Source of the DNA: Curtobacterium sp. ER1/6
GTDB taxonomy: Bacteria > Actinomycetota > Actinomycetes > Actinomycetales > Microbacteriaceae
DNA: 64,000 nt
Assembly: GCF_001742745.1 (NCBI RefSeq)
Contig: NZ_MJAK01000004.1
Location: forward strand, 124,001 to 188,000
Direction of reading: 5' to 3'
The translations under genes were made by a program, and so were the position numbers. Below, in pieces: positions 37,845 through 47,407 of the stretch (its first letter is position 1; each line of letters starts with the position of its first letter). The notes below the pieces were generated by a model. That model did no database searches, was not told where the DNA came from, and was given only the letters and a program-made list of their open reading frames with translations.

Positions 37845-39701
37845 TCAGACGAGCAGCTGGTGCTTCGCGAGGTCGCGGTAGAGCGGGGTCGACTGCACGA
37901 GCTCGGAGTGCGTGCCCGTGCCGACGACCCGGCCGTGCTCGAGCACGACGATGACGTCCGAGTCCACGACGGTGGACAGCCGGTGCGCGATGACGAGCAG
38001 GGTGCGGTCCTCGGCGACGGCGTCGATCGCGAGCCGCATCTTCTGCTCGTTCACACCGTCGAGGGATGACGTCGACTCGTCGAGCAGCAGGATCGGGGGA
38101 GCGGCCAGCAGCGCGCGGGCGATCGCGAGTCGCTGCCGCTCACCACCGGACAGCATGACGCCGTCCTCGCCGACCTGCGCGTCGAGGCCCCGGGGGTCCC
38201 GGTGCAGCACCTCACCGAGGTTGACCGCCTCGAGCACGCGGACGCAGTCCTCCTCGGAGGCGTCCGGCGAGCCGAGGAGCAGGTTCGCCCGGATCGTGCC
38301 CGCGAGCACCGGGGCGTCCTGCTCGACGTACCCGATCTGTGCGCGGAGCTCGGCACGGTCGAGCCCGCGGACGTCGACGCCGCCGAGCCGGATGACCCCG
38401 TCGGTCGGGTCGTAGAACCGCTCGATCAGGGCGAGGGTCGTCGACTTCCCGGCGCCGGACGGGCCGACCAGCGCGACGCGCGCGCCGCGCGGGACCCGGA
38501 ACGACACGTCGTCCAGCACCACGTCGCCGGCGGCGGGTGCGTCGTCGACGGCACCCGGGCCTCCCGACCGGTCCGTCGCACCGTCGGCGGCCGTCGCGCC
38601 GTCCGCACCCGACGCGTCGGCCGCACGCGCGTACCGGAACGTGACGTGCTCGAACGCGATCGCGTCGTCGGTCTCGACGGCTGCGGCGACCCGGACCGCG
38701 GCGTCGTCCTGGTCCTCGGTCGGCAGGTGCAGGACCTCCTCGATGCGGCCGAGCGCCCCGAGGGCCTGCGCCACGGCGACGACCGCACCGAGGGCCTGGC
38801 CGAGCGGCATGACCATCATGAAGAGCAGCAGGATGAAGGTGATGAGGGTGGCGATCGTGATGGTGCCCGCCGCGACCTGCGCCCCGCCGACGCCGAGGAC
38901 GGCGATGAACGCGACCTGCAGGACGATGCTCGCGACCGGGACGACGAACGCCGACATCCGGGCGATGTCGAGACCGCGGCGGTACGCCTCGGTGGCGTGG
39001 CCGTCGACCTCCCGGACCTCACGCTCGGTGGCACCGGCGGCGCGGATCGTGCGGACGGCGCCGATGCCACGTTCGACCGCGGCGGTGAGGTCGCCCACCT
39101 TCTCCTGCGCACGCTTCGACGCCACGCGGATGCGCCGGCTGAGCCCGCCGACGACGACGATCGCGACGAGCACGATGACGACCGTGATGCCGAGGAGCAG
39201 CGGGTCGATGACCGCCATCGCGATGACGGCGCCGACGAACGTCAGCGCGCCGCCGATCGACTCGATGAGTCCCTGCGTCAGCACGGCACGCAGGAGGGTG
39301 GTGTCGCTGCCCACCCGGGACACCAGGTCGCCGGTACGCCGGGTGTCGAACTCGGAGATCGGCAGGTTGAGGATGCGCGCGATGAGCTTGCGGCGGGTGG
39401 AGAGCACCACGCCCTCGCCGGCACGCTGGAGCAGGAAGTGCTGGACGCCGTTCAGGACGCCCGACACGAGGACGAGCGCGACCAGCACCCAGACCAGGAC
39501 CGAGAGCGTGTCACCGCGCTGCACGGCGGTGACCACCTGGTTGACGAGCAGCGGCTGCGCGAGCGAGGCGCCGGCTCCGAGGACGCTCAGCACGATGATG
39601 ACGACCATCGCGGGCTTGTTCTCGAACAGGTAGGTCAGCAGCCGTCCGAAGCTCGCGCGGGGGCCGTCGGACTGCTTGCGTCGTACGAAGGGGAGGCTCA
39701 T
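37845..39701 (-). CDS. ABC-type exporter, fused permease and ATPase
   Basis: 618 aa half-transporter that would work as a dimer. Residues about 1-330 hold six membrane helices with the type IV exporter intracellular loop (RRTGDLVSRVGSDTTLLR). The ATPase domain follows, with Walker A GPSGAGKSTTLALIERFY, Q-loop IGYVEQDAPVLAGTI, signature MLSGGERQRLAIARALL, Walker B ILLLDESTSSLD and H-loop LVIAHRLSTV. A 40-residue Ala/Gly/Asp-rich insert precedes Walker A. The ribosome site AGGAACG lies before ATG 39701. The exported substrate is unknown. Terminator copy 4 lies upstream, 3' of the transporter gene. Confidence 0.92.
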   Translation of the reverse strand: MSLPFVRRKQSDGPRASFGRLLTYLFENKPAMVVIIVLSVLGAGASLAQPLLVNQVVTAVQRGDTLSVLVWVLVALVLVSGVLNGVQHFLLQRAGEGVVLSTRRKLIARILNLPISEFDTRRTGDLVSRVGSDTTLLRAVLTQGLIESIGGALTFVGAVIAMAVIDPLLLGITVVIVLVAIVVVGGLSRRIRVASKRAQEKVGDLTAAVERGIGAVRTIRAAGATEREVREVDGHATEAYRRGLDIARMSAFVVPVASIVLQVAFIAVLGVGGAQVAAGTITIATLITFILLLFMMVMPLGQALGAVVAVAQALGALGRIEEVLHLPTEDQDDAAVRVAAAVETDDAIAFEHVTFRYARAADASGADGATAADGATDRSGGPGAVDDAPAAGDVVLDDVSFRVPRGARVALVGPSGAGKSTTLALIERFYDPTDGVIRLGGVDVRGLDRAELRAQIGYVEQDAPVLAGTIRANLLLGSPDASEEDCVRVLEAVNLGEVLHRDPRGLDAQVGEDGVMLSGGERQRLAIARALLAAPPILLLDESTSSLDGVNEQKMRLAIDAVAEDRTLLVIAHRLSTVVDSDVIVVLEHGRVVGTGTHSELVQSTPLYRDLAKHQLLV

Positions 39702-39802
39702 CGTTCCTGGTTCCTGCCGCCCGTGCGGGGTGTGCTGGCGGCCGTCGTCCAGTCTCCCACCGTCACGTGGGTGCGTGCTGCGCCGTCCGAGGTGTGGGGA
39801 TG

Positions 39803-39850
39803 ACGCGACGGGAGGCGCGGTACCAGCCGGCACCGCGCCTCCCGTTGCGT
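39803..39850 (-). terminator. Terminator hairpin, family copy 4
   Basis: Arms 39803-39824 and 39829-39850 pair over 22 positions with two mismatches, loop AGCC. It lies 3' of the MHS transporter gene. Core GGGAGGCGCGGTACC. Confidence 0.68.
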
Positions 39851-39873
39851 CGTGTGGTCGCGTCGGCGACCCG

Positions 39874-41298
39874 TCAGGCGTGCACGTCCGTGGCTGCGGT
39901 TGCGTCTGCGTCTGCGTCCGCGTCCGCGAGCCCGCGGCTCTTCGTCTCGCGCACGAACAGCAGGGCGACGAGCGTCACGACCGCGGCGATCGTCAGGTAC
40001 AGGCCGACGAGGAAGATGTTCCCGTCCGGCCGCCAGAGCGCCAGGGCGATCGTGGGCGCGAGCGACGCCCCGAGGATCGACGCGACGTTGTAGGCGATCG
40101 CCGAGCCGGTGTAGCGGACGTTCGTCGGGAAGAGCTCCGGCAGCAGTGCCCCCATCGGGCCGAAGGTCAGGCCCATGAGCGACAGCCCGACGACGAGGAA
40201 CGTGACCACCGTGATCGGTCCGGTCGACGCGGCGAACCACAGCTGGAACGTCAGACCGAACAGGGCGATGCCGATCGTCGTGGGGATGAGGGTGCGGCGA
40301 CGGCCGTACTTGTCCGCCAGCCAGCCCGCGATCGGCGTGAAGATGCCGAAGAACACGACGCCGATCATGAGCAGCGTGAGGAACTCGCCGCGGCTGTAGC
40401 CGAGGCCGACCTTCGGCACGAGCGGCCCCGCCTCGGCACCGGTCGTGCCGTAGTTCAGCGTGAAGGTCGTCATGAAGTAGAAGAGGACGTACGTGGCGAC
40501 CATGCCGAAGGTGCCGACGATGACGGCCTTCCACGAGGTCCGGAACACCCGACCGAGCGGGAGCTTCGCGACGCTGCCGGTCTCCTGCACGCCGCGGAAG
40601 ACGGTCGACTCGACGAGCTTGAACCGGACGTAGAGCCCGACGATGACGAGCACCGCGGAGAGCAGGAACGGGATGCGCCAGCCCCACGCCTGGAAGTCGG
40701 CGTTCGGGGTGCCGTCCGCACCGGCGGGCATCGCGGCGTTGATCGCGATGAACAGGCCGTTGGCGAGCAGGAAGCCGATCGGGGCGCCGAGCTGCGGCAT
40801 CGACCCGAACACGCCGCGCTTGCCCTTCGGCGCGTTCTCCGTCGCGAGCAGTGCGGCCCCGGACCACTCGCCGCCGAGTCCGACGCCCTGGGCGAAGCGC
40901 ATCACGGCGAGCAGCACGGGTGCCCAGATGCCGATGGTGTCGAAGGTCGGCAGGCAGCCGATCAGGAAGGTCGCGGTCCCCATGACGAGGAGCGACGCGA
41001 CGAGGGTGGCCTTGCGGCCGACGCGGTCGCCGAAGTGGCCGAACAGGATCGACCCCACCGGGCGGGCGAAGAAGGCGAGCGCGAAGGTCACGAAGGACGA
41101 CAGCTGCGAGGCCGTCGGGTCCTCGTTCGGGAAGAACAGCGCGGGGAAGACGAGGACGGCGGCGGTCGCGTAGACGTAGAAGTCGTAGAACTCGATCGAG
41201 GTGCCGACGAGGCTCGCGATGACGACGCGGGACCGGGGGTTCTCGGCCGGCGCGGGGGCCGGGGTGGGGGCGGACGTGGGTGCCGGTGCGGCGGACAT
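39874..41298 (-). CDS. MHS-family major facilitator transporter
   Basis: 474 aa, twelve predicted membrane helices. The cytoplasmic loop 2-3 signature GHFGDRVGRKATLVAS and SLVGTSIEFYDFYVYATAA at helix 1 are typical of the metabolite:H+ symporter family (ShiA/ProP/KgtP-like), which imports small organic acids or osmolytes. An Ala/Pro-rich N-terminal tail and a DADADADATAA C-terminal tail encoded by hexanucleotide repeats are species-variable. The substrate is not predictable. The 203-base region upstream (41299-41501) shows no gene. Confidence 0.88.
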   Translation of the reverse strand: MSAAPAPTSAPTPAPAPAENPRSRVVIASLVGTSIEFYDFYVYATAAVLVFPALFFPNEDPTASQLSSFVTFALAFFARPVGSILFGHFGDRVGRKATLVASLLVMGTATFLIGCLPTFDTIGIWAPVLLAVMRFAQGVGLGGEWSGAALLATENAPKGKRGVFGSMPQLGAPIGFLLANGLFIAINAAMPAGADGTPNADFQAWGWRIPFLLSAVLVIVGLYVRFKLVESTVFRGVQETGSVAKLPLGRVFRTSWKAVIVGTFGMVATYVLFYFMTTFTLNYGTTGAEAGPLVPKVGLGYSRGEFLTLLMIGVVFFGIFTPIAGWLADKYGRRRTLIPTTIGIALFGLTFQLWFAASTGPITVVTFLVVGLSLMGLTFGPMGALLPELFPTNVRYTGSAIAYNVASILGASLAPTIALALWRPDGNIFLVGLYLTIAAVVTLVALLFVRETKSRGLADADADADATAATDVHA

Positions 41299-41501
41299 GG
41301 TGCGGGGGACTCCGAGGGGAGCGCTCGGGCGAGCGCGGCGGTGGCTGCCGAAGCTGCGGACACCGACCGGTCCGCGCGGGGTGGCGCGTGTCCTGGTCGG
41401 GTGCGTTCGGTGGGTGGTCCCGCTCGTGACGGAGCACCCAGCGTACGACAGATGTCGTCCACCTGCGAATCCACCGAGGGTCCCCGGTGCACGCCCTGCG
41501 C

Positions 41502-42158
41502 TCAGCTGGAGGTGTCGGCCTCGAGGTGCGCGGGCAGCTGGTGCCCCATGCGGTCGCGCTTCGTGTCGAGGTACCCGGCGTTCTGCGCGGAGATCCCGAC
41601 GACGAGCGGCACGAGCGCGGACACCGTGATGCCGTGCTCCTCGAGCTGGCGGCGCTTCTCCGGGTTGTTCGACAGCAGTCGGACGCGCGTGATGCCGAGG
41701 TCGGCGAGGATCCCGGCGGCTCCGCCGTACTCGCGGGAGTCCGCCGGCAGCCCGAGCGCGAGGTTCGCGTCGAGGGTGTCGAGCCCGTCCTCCTGCAGGC
41801 GGTACGCCTTGAGCTTGTTGATGAGCCCGATGCCGCGGCCCTCCTGACCGCGCAGGTACACCACGACACCGCCCTCGGCGGCGATCGTGTCGAGCGCGGC
41901 GTCGAGCTGCGGGCCGCACTCGCACTTCAGGGAGCCGAACGCCTCGCCGGTCAGGCACTCCGAGTGCACGCGGACCAGGGCGTCGTCGCCCGGTGCCGAC
42001 CCGTCCGGCGCGGGGGCGATGATCGCGACGTGCTCGGCACTCGTCACGAGGTCGCGGTAGGCGCGCATCTCGAACGTCCCGTGCGTCGTCGGGACGTCGG
42101 TCGCGACCTCGAAGTGCACCGGGCTGCCCGGGGTGGGGGAGGTGAGGGCGTCGGTCAT
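41502..42158 (-). CDS. ribA: GTP cyclohydrolase II
   Basis: First step of riboflavin synthesis, GTP to 2,5-diamino-6-ribosylamino-pyrimidinone phosphate. 218 aa. Zinc ligands in CLTGEAFGSLKCECG, GTP-binding VYLRGQEGRGIGL and the catalytic segment RLLSNNPEKRRQLEEHG. It is a stand-alone RibA, not fused to RibB. Its ATG overlaps the ribD stop (ATGA), so the two are co-translated. Later steps (ribE, ribH, ribB) are not in this window. Confidence 0.95.
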   Translation of the reverse strand: MTDALTSPTPGSPVHFEVATDVPTTHGTFEMRAYRDLVTSAEHVAIIAPAPDGSAPGDDALVRVHSECLTGEAFGSLKCECGPQLDAALDTIAAEGGVVVYLRGQEGRGIGLINKLKAYRLQEDGLDTLDANLALGLPADSREYGGAAGILADLGITRVRLLSNNPEKRRQLEEHGITVSALVPLVVGISAQNAGYLDTKRDRMGHQLPAHLEADTSS

Positions 42159-43285
42159 GGGGTGCTCCGGTCGTTCTGTGCCTGGTCTGCTGCCGTAGCC
42201 GCTCCGGAGGGCGCGGTCCCCTCCGCCGGCCGGCCGGTGCCGGTCCGGGGGCGGTGGGGACGAGCGCGGACCAGGAGGTCGGGGCCCAGGCTGGTGGTGG
42301 ACGTCACGTCCAACTGGCGGCGGTCGCCGATGCTTCCCACCCCGACGTCGCCGATCGCGACCCGGGGGCCGCCGAGCAGGACCGGGGCGAGGTAGACGAG
42401 CACCTCGTCGACCAGGCCGTCCGCGATGAGCGCCGAGGCGACCGTCGGACCGCCCTCGACGAACACCGAGTGGACGCCGCGGTCGCGCAGGGTGCGGAGC
42501 GCGCCCGCGAGGTCGTGCCCCGGGAGCTCGAGCAGGCCGCGCGGGTGCCGTCGGACGGCGGCGGTGTCGGGCACCGAGCGGTCGCCGACCACGACGGGGA
42601 GGGGCTGGTCGGCGAGGAGCTCGCCCGCGTCGCCGCGCGCCGTCAGGCTCGGGTCGTCGGCGAGCACGGTCCCGGTGCCGACGAGGATCGCGTCGTGCGC
42701 GGCCCGCTGCTCGTGGACGTGCTGCCGTGCGGCCGCCCCGGTGATCCAGCGACTCGTGCCGTCGGCCGCGGCGACCCGTCCGTCCAGGCTCGACGCCCAC
42801 TTCACGGTCACCCACGGGCGTCCGGTGCGGACGGAGAGGAGCCAGCGCTCGAGGAAGGCCTCGGCCTCGTCGGCGAGCAGGCCGGACACGACGTCGACCC
42901 CGGCCGCGCGCAACCGGTCGGCCCCACCGTGCGCGTGCTCGCCCGGGTCGTCCACCGCGTAGACGACCCGTCCGACGCCGGCCTCGATCAGGGCCAGGGC
43001 GCACGGTCCGGTGCGGCCGACGTGGTTGCAGGGCTCGAGGGTGACCACCGCGGTGGCACCGCGGAGCTGCTCGGCGGGCACCTCGGCCATCGCGGCGACC
43101 TCGGCGTGCGGGGTGCCGGCGCCCCGGTGCCAGCCCTCGCCCAGCACGTCGCCGGCGGGGGAGAGGATCACCGCGCCGACCCGGGCGTGGTCGCCGACGG
43201 CCGGCCCGAGCGCGGCGAGCTCGAGCGCGCGGCGCATCGCTCGGCCCTCTGCGGGTCGGACCGACGGATCGGGGTTCGTGGTCAC
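42155..43285 (-). CDS. ribD: Bifunctional riboflavin deaminase/reductase
   Basis: 376 aa. N-terminal deaminase with zinc motif TPHAEVAAMAE and VTLEPCNHVGRTGPC. The C-terminal reductase domain (VTVKWASSLDGRVAAADGTS, FVEGGPTVASALIADGLVDE) follows. It catalyses the second and third riboflavin steps on the RibA product. The leaderless -10 TAGTGT (43292-43297, minus) lies six bases before GTG 43285. The C-terminal tail is rich in Ala/Thr/Arg and probably disordered. Confidence 0.93.
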   Translation of the reverse strand: MTTNPDPSVRPAEGRAMRRALELAALGPAVGDHARVGAVILSPAGDVLGEGWHRGAGTPHAEVAAMAEVPAEQLRGATAVVTLEPCNHVGRTGPCALALIEAGVGRVVYAVDDPGEHAHGGADRLRAAGVDVVSGLLADEAEAFLERWLLSVRTGRPWVTVKWASSLDGRVAAADGTSRWITGAAARQHVHEQRAAHDAILVGTGTVLADDPSLTARGDAGELLADQPLPVVVGDRSVPDTAAVRRHPRGLLELPGHDLAGALRTLRDRGVHSVFVEGGPTVASALIADGLVDEVLVYLAPVLLGGPRVAIGDVGVGSIGDRRQLDVTSTTSLGPDLLVRARPHRPRTGTGRPAEGTAPSGAATAADQAQNDRSTP

Positions 43286-43291
43286 GCTCCG

Positions 43292-43297
43292 ACACTA
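43292..43297 (-). promoter_or_regulatory. -10 element of leaderless ribD promoter
   Basis: Minus strand TAGTGT, then six bases, then GTG 43285. No ribosome binding site and no FMN riboswitch-like structure is visible in the 72 bases between ribD and the acetyltransferase gene. Confidence 0.5.
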
Positions 43298-43357
43298 CCG
43301 ACCGGCCGTCGGTGACCCGTCACCCGGTGGTCCCCTGTCAGCGAACGCCCGCGCGTG

Positions 43358-43969
43358 TCAGGGACCGTCCCGGTGCGCGCCCGCGTGCTGCGGTCCGTCG
43401 GTGCCGTCCGGGAACGACGCCGTCGGCCAGGGCAGGTCCGACGCCGGCGCACCGTCGGCGCGACGCAGCCCCGTCCACGCGACCGTCGGGCCGCCGTCAC
43501 GGGCGGGGATGCGGGCGGTCCCGGTGCCGGTGAAGGAGAACCCCGCCGAGCGGGCGACCGACGCCGACCCGACGTTGCCCTCCCAGCACTCCCAGTACAC
43601 GTCGGGGGCGCCACGGTCGAACGCCCACGCGACCACGAGTTCGACGGCCTCGTGCATGATCCCGGCACCCCGGGCGGCGGGCGCGAGCCAGAAGCCGAGG
43701 TCACGGTGCTCGGTGCGGAAGGAGACCACGCCGACGAGCCAGTCCGAGCCGGCCCGCCGGATGCCCCACGTGTACTCGCGGTCGGACGCCCAGCCGGGGC
43801 CGACGAGCGCATCCACGAAGGTCTGCGCCTCGCGCTCGGTGTACGGCGTCGGGACGGTCGTCCACCGCACCACGGCCGGGTCCTGGCACCCCTCGGTGAT
43901 CGCAGCCGTGTCGGCCCGGGTGGGCACCGTCAGGCGCACCCGGTCCGACGACAGCGTCACGGGGAGCAT
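43358..43969 (-). CDS. GNAT-family N-acetyltransferase
   Basis: 203 aa. RimJ/RimL-like acetyltransferase: DRVRLTVPTRADTAAI at the start, DLGFWLAPAARGAGIMHEAVEL for acetyl-CoA binding, and NVGSASVARSAGFSFTGTG near the end. The substrate is unknown. It follows trpS after two bases, so it is likely its operon partner. Confidence 0.85.
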   Translation of the reverse strand: MLPVTLSSDRVRLTVPTRADTAAITEGCQDPAVVRWTTVPTPYTEREAQTFVDALVGPGWASDREYTWGIRRAGSDWLVGVVSFRTEHRDLGFWLAPAARGAGIMHEAVELVVAWAFDRGAPDVYWECWEGNVGSASVARSAGFSFTGTGTARIPARDGGPTVAWTGLRRADGAPASDLPWPTASFPDGTDGPQHAGAHRDGP

Positions 43970-43971
43970 CG

Positions 43972-45021
<1,050 letters not shown>

Positions 45022-45864
45022 TCAGAGCTCGTAGTCGACGACCACGGGAGCGTGGTCGGACCATCGCTGGTCGTACGCCGCGGCGCGGTCGACCGTGTAC
45101 TGCGTGACCTTCGCGGCGAGGTCGGGCGTGGCCACCTGGTAGTCGATGCGCCAACCGCTGTCGTTGTCGAACGCCTGGCCGCGCCACGACCACCACGTGT
45201 AGGGCCCGTCGACGTCACCGGCCTGGTCGCGTCCGACGTCCACCCAGCCGAGGCCCGGGCCGGTCGAGCCGTCCGCGCCCTCGACGGGTTCGCCCTCGGT
45301 GCCGAAGAACCGCGAGAAGTAGGCACGTTCGCGCGGGAGGAACCCGGCGCGCTTGACGTTGCCCTTCCAGTTCTTGATGTCCCGCTGGTCGTGCCCGACG
45401 TTGAGGTCGCCGACGACGACCGCGAGCGGGTTGTGCGCGCGCAGCGTCGGCAGCCGCTCGGTCATCGCGTCGAGGAACTTCCACTTCTCGTCCTGCTTCG
45501 GGGTGTCGACCTCGCCCGAGTGCACGTAGCAGGACACGACCGTGACGGTGGTGCCGTCGAGCTCGTAGTCGGCCTCGATCCAGCGTCCGGCGGAGTCGAA
45601 GTCCGTCGGACCCAGTTCGACGCGGTGGATGTGCGCACGGTGGCGCGAGGCGATCGCGACACCCGCGCGGCCCTTCGCCGTGGCGGGGTCGTGCACGATG
45701 TCCCACTCGTCGCCGAGGAGCCCGGCCAGGTCGTCGCTCGATGCGCGGACCTCCTGCAGGGCCAGCACGTCGACCTCGCGCGTGTCGAGCCAGTCGCCCA
45801 TGCCCTTCCGGAAAGCGGCGCGGACGCCGTTCACGTTGACGGATGCGAGGCGCAGGCGTGTCAT
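45022..45864 (-). CDS. xth: Exodeoxyribonuclease III
   Basis: AP endonuclease and 3'-5' exonuclease of base excision repair. 280 aa from ATG 45864; an in-frame GTG three codons upstream is not favoured because a leaderless -10 sits seven bases before the ATG. Catalytic blocks: LASVNVNGVRAA, LALQEVRAS (metal Glu), VVGDLNVGHDQRDI, and DYQVATPDLA with terminal SDHAPVVVDY. Confidence 0.94.
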   Translation of the reverse strand: MTRLRLASVNVNGVRAAFRKGMGDWLDTREVDVLALQEVRASSDDLAGLLGDEWDIVHDPATAKGRAGVAIASRHRAHIHRVELGPTDFDSAGRWIEADYELDGTTVTVVSCYVHSGEVDTPKQDEKWKFLDAMTERLPTLRAHNPLAVVVGDLNVGHDQRDIKNWKGNVKRAGFLPRERAYFSRFFGTEGEPVEGADGSTGPGLGWVDVGRDQAGDVDGPYTWWSWRGQAFDNDSGWRIDYQVATPDLAAKVTQYTVDRAAAYDQRWSDHAPVVVDYEL

Positions 45865-45871
45865 GCCGACC

Positions 45872-45877
45872 ACCCTA
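45872..45877 (-). promoter_or_regulatory. -10 element of leaderless xth promoter
   Basis: Minus strand TAGGGT, then seven bases, then ATG 45864. It overlaps the region upstream used by the rejected GTG start. Confidence 0.5.
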
Positions 45878-45910
45878 TCGACGCGCGGGGACGGGCCTCG
45901 CCGAACGCAG

Positions 45911-45958
45911 GACGGACGGGAGGCGCGGTGCCCGCTGGCACCGCGCCTCCCGTCCGTC
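45911..45958 (-). terminator. Terminator hairpin, family copy 5
   Basis: Perfect 22-bp arms 45911-45932 and 45937-45958, loop CGCT. Same core as copies 1 and 6. It lies 3' of the leftward HPr gene. Confidence 0.75.
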
Positions 45959-45986
45959 AGGTGGTCGCGTCGCGCGACCGGTCTGC

Positions 45987-46259
45987 TCAGGCCGCGTCGT
46001 GGTCCGTCTGCAGGAACTCGACCAGGCTGTCCGCGGTCGCGTCGGCGTCGTCGCCGGTCACCGTCAGGGTGACCTCGTCGCCGTTCTCGATGCCGAGACC
46101 GAGGAGGGCGAGGATGCTGCCCGCGTTGCCGGTCTTGTCGCCCTTGGCGATCGTCACCTGGTGGCCGGACGCGGTGACGGTCTGCACGAAGAGGGACGCG
46201 GGGCGGGCGTGCAGGCCGGACGCGCTGGCGACGGTGACGGTGCGGGTGGCTTCGGACAT
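45987..46259 (-). CDS. ptsH: Phosphocarrier protein HPr
   Basis: 90 aa from ATG 46259; an in-frame ATG farther upstream lacks a ribosome site, whereas ACAGGAGTC precedes this one. H17 in ASGLHARPASLF is the phospho-acceptor from enzyme I. TGNAGSILALLGLGI contains S48 at the position of the regulatory serine of Gram-positive HPr, although HPr kinase is generally absent from actinobacteria. It donates phosphate to the EIIA of the mannitol system. Confidence 0.95.
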   Translation of the reverse strand: MSEATRTVTVASASGLHARPASLFVQTVTASGHQVTIAKGDKTGNAGSILALLGLGIENGDEVTLTVTGDDADATADSLVEFLQTDHDAA

Positions 46260-46353
46260 GCGTTGACTCCTGTCGACGGGTGGTTCGCTCATGCTAGCGA
46301 GCGCGGGGTGGGCGGTTCCGGGGGCTGTCCGGGCGGGACGGACCGTGGTCCGG

Positions 46354-47124
46354 TCAGTCGCGGCCGGGCCAGAGGACCTCGGTGCCGGCGGCCTCGACCT
46401 CGCGCACGAGATCGGCGTTCACACCGGGGTCGGTGATGATCGTGTCGATCGCGGCCAACGGGGCGACGCGACCGAACTCCTCGCGACCGAACTTCGTGTG
46501 GTCGGCGAGCAGGATGCTGCGACGGGCGGACTTGATCATCGCGCTCTTGACGGCCGCCTCGGCCATGTTGTGCGTGGTCAGTCCGCGCTCGGGGGTGATC
46601 CCGTTGATGCTGATGAACGCCACGTCGACGCTGACCATCCCGATCAGCTGGTGGGTCCAGGTGCCGACGCCGGCGAGCGAGTCGCTGCGGATGTTGCCAC
46701 CGAGCAGGTGCAGGTCGATGCCGGACCGGTTCGCGACCGCCATGGCCACGGGCAGCGAGTGCGTGACGACGGTCAGGCCGCGGTCGGTGGGCAGCATCTC
46801 GGCCAGGCAGATCGTCGAGGTGCCGGCGTCGATCATGACCGAGCCGTTCTCCGGCAGCTCGGCGAGGGCCGCCTCGGCGATCACCATCTTCTCGGCCTGG
46901 TTGATGCCGCCGCGGTCGCCGACGCCCGGGTGCAGCGTGATCCGTTCGACCGGGATCGCGCCGCCGTGGGCGCGCCGGACCAGCCCGCGCCGCTCGAGGC
47001 TCGTGAGGTCGCGTCGGATCGTCTCCGGGGTGACCTCGAGCAGCTCGGCGAGGTCCTTCACGTCGACGCGCCCCTGCGAGCGGGCGCGCTCGACGATGCG
47101 CTGCTGGCGCTCTGGTGCGTACAT
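46354..47124 (-). CDS. DeoR-family transcriptional regulator of the sugar PTS
   Basis: 256 aa. N-terminal helix-turn-helix (YAPERQQRIVERARSQGRVD, LLEVTPETIRRDLTSLERRG). The C-terminal DeoR sensor domain (GSVMIDAGTSTICLAEMLPT, LTTHNMAEAAVKSAMIKSA, and ILLADHTKFGREEFGRVAPL) binds a phosphorylated sugar in relatives. Divergent from ptsI across an AT-rich 283-base region and beside ptsH, so it probably represses the PTS genes until mannitol-1-phosphate or fructose phosphate appears; the effector is inferred. Confidence 0.88.
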   Translation of the reverse strand: MYAPERQQRIVERARSQGRVDVKDLAELLEVTPETIRRDLTSLERRGLVRRAHGGAIPVERITLHPGVGDRGGINQAEKMVIAEAALAELPENGSVMIDAGTSTICLAEMLPTDRGLTVVTHSLPVAMAVANRSGIDLHLLGGNIRSDSLAGVGTWTHQLIGMVSVDVAFISINGITPERGLTTHNMAEAAVKSAMIKSARRSILLADHTKFGREEFGRVAPLAAIDTIITDPGVNADLVREVEAAGTEVLWPGRD

Positions 47125-47407
47125 CGGACCTCGTCGTCTCGCGGTCGGGGTGGAACGGTCGGGCTGCTCGGTCGGGGCTGCTCGGTCGGGCCGGAACGGA
47201 CCGGCTCGGACACGATCTCGGCGGACCGTGCCCGTTCGGTTCGTCCGCCGGACGCAAACGGGCACCTGTTTCTGCATTTTTATCCCCGGATGTGTTTGTT
47301 TGTCAACGTGGATCGGGGTAGTGTGATCGCACGCCGCCGCGGTCGGACCCGATTCGTCGCGCGGCTCGCACCCCCAAGCACCTCCGCGTGAGATGAAGGA
47401 GTCTCGA
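47125..47407. promoter_or_regulatory. Divergent control region between deoR and ptsI
   Basis: This stretch is much richer in A/T than its surroundings at 47270-47310, with runs such as GTTTCTGCATTTTTATCC and GTGTTTGTTTGTCAAC. Inverted segments (CAAACGG at 47255 and GTTTG at 47294) are candidate DeoR operators. The ribosome site AAGGAG lies shortly before ATG 47408. Otherwise no gene. Confidence 0.5.
47296..47324 (+). promoter_or_regulatory. ptsI: ptsI promoter
   Basis: TTGTTT (47296-47301) and TAGTGT (47319-47324) with a 17-base spacer form the best -35/-10 pair in the region, about 83 bases before ptsI. The TGTTTGTTTG run overlapping the -35 would suit a repressor. Confidence 0.5.

Noticed and set aside
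43286..43357. FMN riboswitch ahead of ribD
   Set aside because: Only 72 bases, no conserved riboswitch segments and a leaderless start.
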